Positions 34,275-41,646 of a stretch of DNA of 64,000 bases are shown here, piece after piece (the first letter of the stretch is position 1; every line of letters begins with the position of its first letter). The position numbers and the translations under genes are program-made. The notes under the pieces are model-generated. The model saw only the letters and a list, made by a program, of their open reading frames with translations. It was not told the DNA's origin and did not search any database. The DNA comes from Leucobacter exalbidus (GTDB lineage Bacteria; Actinomycetota; Actinomycetes; Actinomycetales; Microbacteriaceae): the NCBI RefSeq assembly GCF_017834145.1, contig NZ_JAFIDA010000001.1, forward strand, positions 2,666,001 through 2,730,000. Reading direction: 5' to 3'.

Positions 34275-35828
34275 ATGAGCGTTGTGATTGATTCTGCATT
34301 CGATCCGGTCCCTTCCCTTACGCGCGGTACGAGCGTGAGCCTAACTTCTGAGCCGCCCACCGGCCACGGTGCGCAGGCGGTGTTCGTCACCTCTGAGGGT
34401 GACCTGCCCGCAGGCTTGGGCCTTGACCGCGCGGCGCTCGCCGCAGCGGGTTTCACCGGTGCCGCCAAGCAGACCCTCGTGCTGCCTGGCGCACCGCTTA
34501 CCGTGCTGGTCGGCACGGGCAAGCTCGGCATCGAAACCGATGCCGAGCTGCGTGACGCCGTAGCGGCGTTCGCCCGTGCCGCGCGCGAGTGCGGCCGCAT
34601 CGCGGTTGACCTGGGCGAGCTGCTCGCCGAGGGCGACTGGGATGCGGGCGTTGCCGCGCAGGCAGCGATCGAGGGTGCCGCCCTCGCCCGCTACCGCTAC
34701 AACGCACTCAAGAGCGAGCCCACCACGGTCGAGCTCGAAGAGCTCAGCCTGCAGGTGCCAGCCGAGTTCACCGAGGAAGCCGAGCAGGGCGTCGCCCGCG
34801 GCCTCGTGCTCTCGCGCACCGCAGCGATCGCACGCGACGTGGCGAACACCCCGCCCCGCCACCTCAATGCCGACAAGTTCGGTGAGATCATCGATGAGAT
34901 CGCACCCGAGTTCGGTCTCGAGGTCGAGATCTTCGACCTGAAGCAGGTTGAAGACATGGGCCTCGGCGGCCTGCTCGGCGTCAACGCCGGCAGCATCGCA
35001 GAGCCCCGCATGATCAAGATCTCGTACCGCCCCGCAGACCCCGAGGGGCACCTCGCCCTGATCGGTAAGGGCATCATGTACGACTCGGGCGGAATCAGCC
35101 TGAAGCCGTCAAACGCCATGCACGCCGCCATGAAGTTCGACATGATGGGCGCCGGCGCAGTGTTCGCCGCGATGACCTCGTTCGCTGAACTCGGGGTGAA
35201 GAGCGCAGTCACCGGCTGGCTCATGTGCACCGACAACATGCCCTCGGGCAGTGCCATGAAGCTCGGCGACGTGCTCACCATGCGCGGCGGCAAGACCGTT
35301 GAGGTGAAGAACACCGACGCCGAGGGCCGCCTCGTCATGGCTGACGGCCTCGTGCTCGCGACCGAGGATTCGTCGGTGGCGAACCAGCGCCCCGACGCGA
35401 TCGTCGATATCGCCACCCTCACCGGTGCAGCGATGGCCGCGCTCGGTACCCGCACCGCAGCGATGCTCGCCAACAACGACCAGGTTGCCGCGCAGCTCGA
35501 GGCCGCGGCCGAGGCCAGCGACGAGAACATCTGGCGCCTGCCGCTCGATCACCGCTACCGCGAGCAGCTCAAGTCGAACGTGGCTGATCTGTCGAACATG
35601 GGCGGCCAGTACGCCGGTGCGATTCTCGCTGCACTGTTCTTGAACGAGTTCGTCGATGGCACCCCCTGGGGTCACCTCGACATCGCGGGCACGATGCAGG
35701 CTGAAAGCGACGACCTGTGGCGCTCAGTGGGCTCCACCGGTTTCGGTGCGCGTCTGCTCGCCGAGTTCGCGGCATCATTCGAGGCACCCGAGCGCGCTGA
35801 CGATGCGGCAGACGCGAGCGCTGAGTAA
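34275..35828 (+). CDS. pepA: leucyl aminopeptidase (M17)
   Basis: A 517-residue cytosolic di-zinc aminopeptidase. The catalytic C-terminal half holds GKGIMYDSGGISLKPS and the diagnostic NTDAEGRLVMADGLVLA, plus DNMPSGSAMKLGDVL. The N-terminal macro-like domain is shorter in similarity. TAGGCT (34262-34267) is seven bases from ATG, suggesting a leaderless message. The M18 gene starts 4 bp after its stop, so the two aminopeptidases form an operon for peptide turnover. Confidence 0.93.
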   Translation: MSVVIDSAFDPVPSLTRGTSVSLTSEPPTGHGAQAVFVTSEGDLPAGLGLDRAALAAAGFTGAAKQTLVLPGAPLTVLVGTGKLGIETDAELRDAVAAFARAARECGRIAVDLGELLAEGDWDAGVAAQAAIEGAALARYRYNALKSEPTTVELEELSLQVPAEFTEEAEQGVARGLVLSRTAAIARDVANTPPRHLNADKFGEIIDEIAPEFGLEVEIFDLKQVEDMGLGGLLGVNAGSIAEPRMIKISYRPADPEGHLALIGKGIMYDSGGISLKPSNAMHAAMKFDMMGAGAVFAAMTSFAELGVKSAVTGWLMCTDNMPSGSAMKLGDVLTMRGGKTVEVKNTDAEGRLVMADGLVLATEDSSVANQRPDAIVDIATLTGAAMAALGTRTAAMLANNDQVAAQLEAAAEASDENIWRLPLDHRYREQLKSNVADLSNMGGQYAGAILAALFLNEFVDGTPWGHLDIAGTMQAESDDLWRSVGSTGFGARLLAEFAASFEAPERADDAADASAE

Positions 35829-35831
35829 CCC

Positions 35832-37178
35832 ATGACCGGTTTGCTGCGGGATCAAGACTCCTATATTGAGGCGATGGCTGGATTTGTCGCCGCGTCTCCC
35901 AGTTCGTACCACGCGGCACACGCGCTGGCAGACGCACTTACCCGCGCTGGGTTCATCGGCCACGATGAAGCCAGCGCGTGGGATCCCGCAGCTGCCGAGT
36001 CGCGCGGCTTTGTCGTGCGTGATGGCGCGCTGATCGCCTGGCGTGCGGGGCAAGACGTCTCGGCGACCAGCCCCGTGCGCATTCTGGGCGCGCACACCGA
36101 TTCGCCCGGTTTCGTGCTGAAGCCTCAGCCTGACTTCGTGTCAGACGGCTGGGCACAGGCCGGCGTTGAAATTTACGGTGGCCCGCTGCTGAACTCATGG
36201 CTCGATCGCGACCTTGGGTTTGCGGGCCGGGTCGTGACCCGCGACGGCGCCGAGCACCTGGTGCACACGCATGCGGTGGCACGTATTCCGCAGCTCGCGA
36301 TTCACCTCGACCGCGACGCCAACAAGGGGCTTACGCTCGATCGCCAGCGGCACACGCAGCCGGTGCTCGCGACGACCGCTGGGGTGTCGGTGTACTCATT
36401 GCTCGCTGACGCCGCGAACCACGCTCCCGCGGGCACGTTTACCGAGACCGCTTCGGCGCGCTTGGCCGCTGACCCGCGTGGCGTGGTGGCCGAAGACATC
36501 GTCGGCACCGACGTGCGTTTGTATGACACGCAGGGTGCGGCACGCATTGGCGCGGCGGGGGAGTTCTTCGCCTCGGCGCGGCTCGATAACCTGAGCTCGA
36601 CGTTTGCGGGTCTTGTGGCGCTGATTGAAGCGGAGCCGGCTCCCGGCACCATTTCGATGCTCGCCGCGTTTGACCACGAAGAGCTGGGTTCAGACACCCG
36701 CTCGGGCGCCAGCGGCCCGTTTCTTGCCGAGGTGCTCGACCGGCTGCGCGCCGGCCTGGGCGCCACGGTGGAAGACACCGCACGCGCAAACTCAGCTTCG
36801 TGGTGCCTCTCGGCAGACGCCGGGCACTCAGTGCACCCGAACTATCCCGAGAAGCACGACCCGCATGTACGACCGCTCGCCGGCCGGGGGCCGATGCTGA
36901 AAGTGAACGCTAACCAGCGTTACGCCACAGACGCGCACGGAGCGGCCCTGTGGGCCGGTGTGTGCGCGACAGCGGGCGTCGCCACCCAAGAGTTCGTCTC
37001 GAACAACACCGTGCCCTGCGGGTCAACGATTGGCCCGCTGACGGCCACCCGCCTGGGCATTCGCACCGTCGATGTGGGCGTACCACTGCTGTCGATGCAC
37101 TCGGCGCGCGAACTCGCGCACGTCGACGACCTGCACGGTCTCGCCCGCGCAGTCGGAGCGTTTTACGAACGAGCCTAA
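35832..37178 (+). CDS. apeB: M18-family aminopeptidase
   Basis: A 448-residue M18 aspartyl-type aminopeptidase. Metal and catalytic residues are in LGAHTDSPGFVLKP, RLDNLSSTFAGL, FDHEELGSDTRSGA, SADAGHSVHPNYPEKHDP and MHSARELAHVDDL, all in family order. Starts only 3 bp after the stop of pepA (taacccATG), so it is cotranscribed. Two hairpins close the operon at 37187 and 37221. The gene symbol follows common usage for bacterial members. Confidence 0.92.
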   Translation: MTGLLRDQDSYIEAMAGFVAASPSSYHAAHALADALTRAGFIGHDEASAWDPAAAESRGFVVRDGALIAWRAGQDVSATSPVRILGAHTDSPGFVLKPQPDFVSDGWAQAGVEIYGGPLLNSWLDRDLGFAGRVVTRDGAEHLVHTHAVARIPQLAIHLDRDANKGLTLDRQRHTQPVLATTAGVSVYSLLADAANHAPAGTFTETASARLAADPRGVVAEDIVGTDVRLYDTQGAARIGAAGEFFASARLDNLSSTFAGLVALIEAEPAPGTISMLAAFDHEELGSDTRSGASGPFLAEVLDRLRAGLGATVEDTARANSASWCLSADAGHSVHPNYPEKHDPHVRPLAGRGPMLKVNANQRYATDAHGAALWAGVCATAGVATQEFVSNNTVPCGSTIGPLTATRLGIRTVDVGVPLLSMHSARELAHVDDLHGLARAVGAFYERA

Positions 37179-37186
37179 AACAGGCA

Positions 37187-37265
37187 GGCTTCCCGCTGCG
37201 ATGCAGCGGGAAGCCCACGAAAGGGGGCCAGGGGCACGCAACTTTTTGCGCGCCCCTGGCCCCTT
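37187..37265. terminator. tandem hairpins closing the aminopeptidase operon
   Basis: Hairpin 1 is a perfect 13-bp stem (37187-37199 with 37203-37215). Hairpin 2 follows at once (37221-37241 with 37246-37265, one bulge and one mismatch) with a T-run in its loop. Two in a row is unusual in this window. Confidence 0.8.
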
Positions 37266-37326
37266 GGCGTGAGGCTCGCCGAGTTCGGTCTAGTCTGCGG
37301 GCGCTATCGTTCGCTAGGATCGAGCT

Positions 37327-37611
37327 ATGAGTGAGATGCAGCAGACGGGAAGCGGCGGTGTAGCCCTTTCGCGAGACGCGCTTTCGCCGAGTGTTCAGCG
37401 CATCGGCAATCGTGACATCGAGTTCACCTACCTGGGAACGAATGCCACGGGGCAGCCGACCTGGATCATGTGGGCGCCGAGCGAACCGTACCTGATTGGC
37501 ATGCTGTGCCAGGGGCGTATGGGGTACCACTTTGAGCAGCGCACGAGCACAGGTGTGCTGCTGCACGAGAACATCTCGTTGAGCCGCGTACAGCGCGCTC
37601 TCGGCGGCTAA
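37327..37611 (+). CDS. hypothetical protein, 94 residues
   Basis: A small soluble protein with no recognised domain (RIGNRDIEFTYLGTNATGQP, YLIGMLCQGRMGYHFEQR). TAGGAT (37315-37320) is six bases before ATG 37327. It lies just before the tRNA-Phe-like remnant and the tRNA cluster. Confidence 0.65.
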   Translation: MSEMQQTGSGGVALSRDALSPSVQRIGNRDIEFTYLGTNATGQPTWIMWAPSEPYLIGMLCQGRMGYHFEQRTSTGVLLHENISLSRVQRALGG

Positions 37612-37618
37612 AGCACGC

Positions 37619-37673
37619 TGGCTCTGACCTTTCGATTTTCAGTCGAACGCTCTGCCAACTGAGCTGCAGAGCC
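37619..37673 (-). pseudogene. tRNA-Phe-like remnant lacking the T arm
   Basis: Read on the minus strand this is 55 nt that match the intact tRNA-Phe at 38279 through acceptor, D arm and anticodon arm (anticodon GAA), then jump to the 3' acceptor strand AGAGCCA. The 18 bases forming the T arm are missing exactly. D-arm and acceptor pairings remain. Confidence 0.8.
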
Positions 37674-38026
37674 AGGCGATCCCCGCATGGTCCTGTTTGG
37701 AGACTCTGCGAGCGCTGCGCTGCCTGCGCTACTTGCGGTGTCTGCAAGGCGTTACTTGGCGACCTCGCTGGAGGGTCACCGGCAAACCAAAGGGTGGGCT
37801 GGTGGGCCCGCGAAAGAGCGGCAAATCTGCGTGCGCGACAAACGGCCGCCGGCATCTACGTGGGCGTTGGGGCCACTCAGACGATTGCAGAAACCGCGTA
37901 ATCATGCGGTTCTTGGCGTTCGACACGCCAGGGATGCCCGGTTTAGGGGGCTCGATTTGCGGGGGGTTGATTTAGTCGCGTAGGATCATATCTTGTTAGC
38001 GAGGAAGTCAAAAACTAAATCGCTTC
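37674..38026. other. intergenic region before the tRNA cluster
   Basis: About 350 bp with no convincing gene. Near its 3' end TTGCGG (37957-37962), an 18-base spacer and TAGGAT (37981-37986) form a good promoter for the tRNA-Glu/Asp transcript. Confidence 0.6.
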
Positions 38027-38099
38027 GGCCCCATCGTTTAGCGGCCTAGGACACCGCCCTTTCACGGCGGCAGCACGGGTTCGAATCCCGTTGGGGTCA
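38027..38099 (+). tRNA. tRNA-Glu (TTC)
   Basis: 73-nt cloverleaf; acceptor GGCCCCA with TGGGGTC and discriminator A, anticodon TTC in CCTTTCACG, T arm GGGTTCGAATCCC. Shares a promoter with the tRNA-Asp 36 bp downstream. Confidence 0.95.
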
Positions 38100-38135
38100 C
38101 TAACACCGTATGTAATTGAATAATGAAGTAAGTAA

Positions 38136-38209
38136 GGCCCTGTAGCGCAGTTGGTTAGCGCGCCGCCCTGTCACGGCGGAGGTCGCGGGTTCAAGTCCCG
38201 TCAGGGTCG
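38136..38209 (+). tRNA. tRNA-Asp (GTC), copy 1
   Basis: 74-nt cloverleaf; acceptor GGCCCTG with CAGGGTC, anticodon GTC in CTGTCACG, T loop GGTTCAAGTCCC. Followed by its own terminator at 38220. Identical in sequence to copy 2 at 38558. Confidence 0.95.
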
Positions 38210-38219
38210 CCAGGTGGAG

Positions 38220-38244
38220 AACCCTTCTTTTAGAAGGGTTTCTT
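38220..38244 (+). terminator. terminator after tRNA-Asp copy 1
   Basis: Stem AACCCTTC (38220-38227) and GAAGGGTT (38233-38240) followed by TCTTCG. The same type of hairpin follows the second tRNA-Asp, but beyond the IS element. Confidence 0.85.
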
Positions 38245-38278
38245 CGTCTCAGGTGACACATTGTAAAATGCATCGCCT

Positions 38279-38351
38279 GGCTCTGTAGCTCAGTTGGTAG
38301 AGCGTTCGACTGAAAATCGAGAGGTCACGGGATCGACGCCCGTCGGAGCCA
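38279..38351 (+). tRNA. tRNA-Phe (GAA)
   Basis: 73-nt cloverleaf with acceptor GGCTCTG and CGGAGCC, anticodon GAA in CTGAAAATC. A TAAAAT box just upstream gives it its own promoter. Terminator at 38374. Confidence 0.93.
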
Positions 38352-38373
38352 CGAAGGTCATTACACCTTCACC

Positions 38374-38415
38374 GAACCCCCATGAGGCTTCTACTTGTGG
38401 GGGTTCATTTATTTT
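38374..38415 (+). terminator. terminator after tRNA-Phe
   Basis: GAACCCCCA (38374-38382) pairs with TGGGGGTTC (38398-38406), then ATTTATTTT. Confidence 0.85.
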
Positions 38416-38486
38416 CCTCGCCGCAAGGCGTGTGCGGCTGGTCGCTGGCCAAGACACGCCAAGCCGCCCGGCCGAGACGCGAATCT

Positions 38487-38557
38487 ACCCGAATATCGGG
38501 TATGCTTTCTCGAGTAGTCAGCGATGCTGACTCGAGTAATTAAATAGCTGTAATTCT
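38487..38557 (+). promoter_or_regulatory. promoter region of second tRNA-Asp
   Basis: TATGCT (38501-38506) is a likely -10 box, preceded by the inverted repeat ACCCGA-ATA-TCGGGT, and followed by a CTCGAGT/GTCAGC-GAT-GCTGAC hairpin in the leader. Confidence 0.5.
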
Positions 38558-38631
38558 GGCCCTGTAGCGCAGTTGGTTAGCGCGCCGCCCTGTCACGGCG
38601 GAGGTCGCGGGTTCAAGTCCCGTCAGGGTCG
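38558..38631 (+). tRNA. tRNA-Asp (GTC), copy 2
   Basis: Identical to copy 1. Its last bases are the target site of the IS481-family element, and the IS begins two bases after the discriminator base. The 14-bp duplication CCGTCAGGGTCGCC leaves the tRNA intact. Confidence 0.95.
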
Positions 38632-38660
38632 CCTGTGTGATGTCTCAGGACATCATGGAC

Positions 38661-38698
38661 ACCTGAACCCACGGAAACGTGGGTTCAGGTGTTTTTCT
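38661..38698 (+). terminator. terminator carried at the left end of the IS481 element
   Basis: ACCTGAACCCACG (38661-38673), loop GAAA, and its complement (38678-38690), then GTTTTTCTTTT. It replaces the native terminator that the insertion pushed 1.2 kb downstream. Confidence 0.85.
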
Positions 38699-39767
38699 TT
38701 TGGTAGTTCTTTTGGGTATCGATCGTGTATTCGCCCAAGACTTCCCCGGTATGTGTGATCACGGTCGCGTGGTCGCCGTTCACGAGACAAATCACTTCTG
38801 TGCGCGCGTACCCTCTCCCGATGCCCAGGTGGCGTAGCTTGCCGGCATATCGGAGCGTGATACTCCCGTTGGCATCGACAATGTCGTACCTCACTTGCCA
38901 TAACGCTGGCGATGATGGTTTCGCGGGGCTGGCTTTCGGGATCAACGCATACGCAAACGCCGGCGTTTTGCGCCCCAGTGCCCGGTGTGGCCGCTGTTCG
39001 TTATAGAACTCACGAAACTGGTCCAAAACGTTTTGCAGGTCAGTGATCGTGTCGGCGGGGTGCTGAGCCAAATACTTTTTGAGTGTCTGCCAGAACCGTT
39101 CGATCTTGCCTTGCGTGGTCGGTTTATACGGGCGTCCGTTCTTCTGGGTAATGCCCTCGATTCTGAGTAACGTTTCGAACGCGTTGAGGCCGGCCTGGCG
39201 TCCCCCGCGCGCCAGCCTGGCGGTGTAGACCATCCCGTTATCGGTCAATGTTGACGCGGGAAACCCGTGTGTTTGTGCCGCCGTGGTGAATGTCTCGACC
39301 ACGATTTTGCCGGTCACCCGGTGATGGACGGTGAGGTGCGTGAGGAACCGGGCATGGTCATCAAGCCAGCCCACAATCTCGACTTCCTGGCCGCTAGTGA
39401 GTTGCCAGTGCGTGAAGTCAGACTGCCACATCTCGTTGGGTTGCGAGGCTTCGAATCTCTTCCACGATGACCGCGGTCGTTTCTGGGGTTGCGGGGTGAT
39501 GTGGTGCGCGCGCTGCAGCACACGCCAGACCGTGGTGCGCGAAACAACAATGTTTTCTCGGGCGAGATAGCTGCAGATCGTGTCGGCGCCGGCATCGCTG
39601 CCCTCAACGGTGAGGGACTCGCGAAGCGCGAGAATACGGTCGCGTATCTCAGGGGCGGTCTGGTGTGGGGAGGTATGTGGTGCTCGGGATTGGGGAGCGA
39701 AGGCGGCGTCGCGGTAGCTGAGGCCTTGCACGGTGATAGCGAGGATGAGGAGTGGGTTGCGGTGCAC
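38685..39767 (-). CDS. IS481-family transposase, HTH apparently shortened
   Basis: A 360-residue DDE transposase. Catalytic regions are visible: MWQSDFTHW (first D), TLTDNGMVYTAR (second D) and GKIERFWQTLKKYL (E), followed by the C-terminal LWQVRYDIVDANGSITLRY. The start reads MHRNPLLILAITVQGLSYRD then jumps to FAPQSRAPHTSP; usual members have about 25 more residues of HTH there, so an in-frame deletion is likely. GTG 39767 is the start by frame. Confidence 0.85.
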   Translation of the reverse strand: MHRNPLLILAITVQGLSYRDAAFAPQSRAPHTSPHQTAPEIRDRILALRESLTVEGSDAGADTICSYLARENIVVSRTTVWRVLQRAHHITPQPQKRPRSSWKRFEASQPNEMWQSDFTHWQLTSGQEVEIVGWLDDHARFLTHLTVHHRVTGKIVVETFTTAAQTHGFPASTLTDNGMVYTARLARGGRQAGLNAFETLLRIEGITQKNGRPYKPTTQGKIERFWQTLKKYLAQHPADTITDLQNVLDQFREFYNEQRPHRALGRKTPAFAYALIPKASPAKPSSPALWQVRYDIVDANGSITLRYAGKLRHLGIGRGYARTEVICLVNGDHATVITHTGEVLGEYTIDTQKNYQKKNT

Positions 39768-39880
39768 TGTCCACTATGTCCTGAGACATGCGTGGATGGG
39801 CAAGGGGGTGTGTCCACGATGTCTGGGGACAGGCGTCCACTATGTCCTGAAACCACACACCGTCAGGGTCGCCAAAGAAA

Positions 39881-39906
39881 AACCCTTCCTCACGGAAGGG
39901 TTTTTT
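39881..39906 (+). terminator. native tRNA-Asp terminator displaced by the IS
   Basis: AACCCTTCC (39881-39889) with GGAAGGGTT (39894-39902) and a T6 tail. It matches the hairpin after tRNA-Asp copy 1 and sits just after the right target duplication. Confidence 0.88.
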
Positions 39907-40006
39907 CGTATCTGGGGCCATTCACTTGCAGCGCGCACGAGCCTGCGATGTGCTGCGCAACACCAACGGTGACGATGAGTGGGCGCGGGTCGGGTACGCT
40001 TCCTGA

Positions 40007-40468
40007 GTGACTCGTATTCTGTTCTTCGAACCCCGCATCGCTGGCAACACCGGCAACGCCATTCGTTTGGCCGCCGGCACCGGCGCTGAACTGCACCTGG
40101 TGCGGCCGCTGTTTGACTTCGATGATGCCAAGCTGCGTCGGGCCGGGCTCGACTATCACGACCTCGCCAACGTGCACGTGCACGATTCGCTTGAGGCCGC
40201 GCTCGAAGTGCTGCTGCCGTGCCGCATTTTCGCATTCACCGCCCACACCGACCGGTTCTACACCGACGTGGCCTACGAGCCCACTGACGTATTACTGTTC
40301 GGCCCTGAGCCCACGGGCCTGCCCGACGACGTGCTCACCCACGACGCCATCACCGACCGGCTGCGCATTCCGATGCAGTCGGGGCGGCGCTCGATGAACC
40401 TTGCGAACTGCGCAGCGATCGTGACGTACGAGGCCTGGCGGCAGCAGGGCTTCAACGGGGCGTTGTAG
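40007..40468 (+). CDS. trmL: tRNA (cytidine/uridine-2'-O)-methyltransferase TrmL-like
   Basis: A 153-residue SPOUT-fold (SpoU class) enzyme methylating the ribose at tRNA position 34. The knot motifs are FEPRIAGNTGNAIRLAAGTG, LLFGPEPTGLPDDV and RIPMQSGRRSMNLANCAAIV. Length and motifs fit TrmL. The start is GTG 40007; TACGCT (39995-40000) lies six bases upstream, so a leaderless message is likely. Confidence 0.92.
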   Translation: MTRILFFEPRIAGNTGNAIRLAAGTGAELHLVRPLFDFDDAKLRRAGLDYHDLANVHVHDSLEAALEVLLPCRIFAFTAHTDRFYTDVAYEPTDVLLFGPEPTGLPDDVLTHDAITDRLRIPMQSGRRSMNLANCAAIVTYEAWRQQGFNGAL

Positions 40469-40599
40469 CGTCACGCGGGGATAGACCAGGGGGCCTGCGC
40501 AAAGTGATCACAGTTTCCTCCGACCGGCCTTAGATTCGGCTCGCTAGAATTTGAGCATCCCTAATCGGGGCGTACACGTGCTTGGAAAGGAACTCAGCA

Positions 40600-41388
40600 A
40601 TGGGAGATTCACTTCGCGACAAAGTCGCAATTATTACCGGTGGCGCAAGTGGCATGGGCGCAGAAGATGCCCGCCTGTTCGTAGCTGAAGGTGCCAAGGT
40701 TGTCATTGCTGACCTGAATGAAGAAGCTGGCGCTGCTCTCGCCGCCGAGCTCGGCGACGCCGCGATCTTCCAGCGCCTGAACGTCACCGAAGAGGACGAA
40801 TGGATCGCCACGGTTGACGCCGCGGTAGCTACCTTCGGCCGCCTCGACGTGCTCGTCAACAACGCGGGCATCCTGTCGATGAAGCCCACCGAAGAGCTCT
40901 CCAAGCGCGAGTTTGATCTGGTGATGGCCGTGAACACCACCAGCGTGTTCCTCGGTATCAAGTCGGTCAGCGCACTGTTCAAGGCACAGGGCTCAGGCTC
41001 GATCATTAACATGTCTTCCCTCGCTGGCCTCGCCGGCCAGATTTCGGCGCTGGCGTACTCGGCATCGAAGTGGGCAGTTCGTGGCATGAGCAAGTCGGCC
41101 GCACTCGACCTTGGCCCGTTCGGCGTGCGCGTGAACTCGGTGCACCCGGGCACTATCGCCACCCCGATGACCGCTTCCAGCGGTGTCGTTGAGGGCAAGC
41201 CGCTGCCGTTCGCCGCCATGAACCGCCCCGGCCTTCCCACCGAGGTCGCCAAGGTCGTGGCATTCCTCGCCTCTGACGCCGCGTCATACGTCAGCGGCGC
41301 CGAGATCTCGGTTGACGGAGCATCAGCAGCCGGCGACAGCGCACAGATCTACGGCATCCTCGCGAGCCTCGCAGGTAAGCAGGACTAA
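40600..41388 (+). CDS. short-chain dehydrogenase/reductase
   Basis: A 262-residue classical SDR. The dinucleotide motif is TGGASGMGAEDARLF (residues 12-26), NNAG is near residue 87, and the catalytic set is Ser-Tyr-Lys in NMSSLAGLAG and YSASKWAVRGMSK. DLNEE after the second strand suggests NAD(H) use. AAAGGAA about eight bases before ATG supports the start. Similar to 3-alpha/20-beta-hydroxysteroid dehydrogenases; substrate not knowable. Confidence 0.88.
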   Translation: MGDSLRDKVAIITGGASGMGAEDARLFVAEGAKVVIADLNEEAGAALAAELGDAAIFQRLNVTEEDEWIATVDAAVATFGRLDVLVNNAGILSMKPTEELSKREFDLVMAVNTTSVFLGIKSVSALFKAQGSGSIINMSSLAGLAGQISALAYSASKWAVRGMSKSAALDLGPFGVRVNSVHPGTIATPMTASSGVVEGKPLPFAAMNRPGLPTEVAKVVAFLASDAASYVSGAEISVDGASAAGDSAQIYGILASLAGKQD

Positions 41389-41426
41389 TCATGTTCACCG
41401 TGTCAGCCTGCAGCTGACCACCACCC

Positions 41427-41474
41427 AGGCCCTCGGTAGGGAAACGCGTGACGCGTGCTTCCTGCCGGGGGCCT
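41427..41474. terminator. terminator after the SDR gene
   Basis: A long hairpin: 41427-41449 pairs with 41451-41474 through about 20 pairs including G-U wobbles and a minor bulge, then TTCGT. Confidence 0.7.
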
Positions 41475-41646
41475 TCGTGCGTGGCCGGGGCGGTGGCAAC
41501 CTGAGCCCTCACCTGTCAGTAACGGGCAAGGGGCACGGCTTCATGGCGTAGGGTTCGAAATGCCGGGCCATTTGAGCTCGATTTCAGGGTGGATATCGCG
41601 GGTGCCGCGGCCACCCGTTCGATCGCTCTGGAAACGCAGGTACTTC
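41475..41646 (+). promoter_or_regulatory. leader region of the carboxyethylornithine synthase-like gene
   Basis: About 170 bp with no gene. It contains paired-looking segments (GGTGGCAACC; GAGCCC with GGGC; GGGTGGATATCGCGGGTGCC with GGCCACCC) that could fold as a structured leader. No known riboswitch class is established here. Confidence 0.35.

Larger units (their letters stand above)
38620..39873. mobile_element. IS481-family insertion sequence with 14-bp target duplication
   Basis: The element spans 38634-39859 (1226 bp) and is bordered by direct repeats CCGTCAGGGTCGCC at 38620-38633 and 39860-39873, taken from the tRNA-Asp 3' end. Terminal inverted repeats begin TGTGTG and share CAGGACAT and GTGGAC/ATGGAC motifs. 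Subterminal repeats of GTCCACTATGTCCTGA occur twice near the right end (39769 and about 39835), likely transposase sites. A strong terminator (38661-38690 stem, T tail) lies at its left end and reads with the tRNA. Confidence 0.9.

Noticed and set aside
38620..39873. Integrase-type attachment site at tRNA-Asp
   Set aside because: The 14-bp repeat is the IS481 target duplication; no integrase or phage genes lie between.
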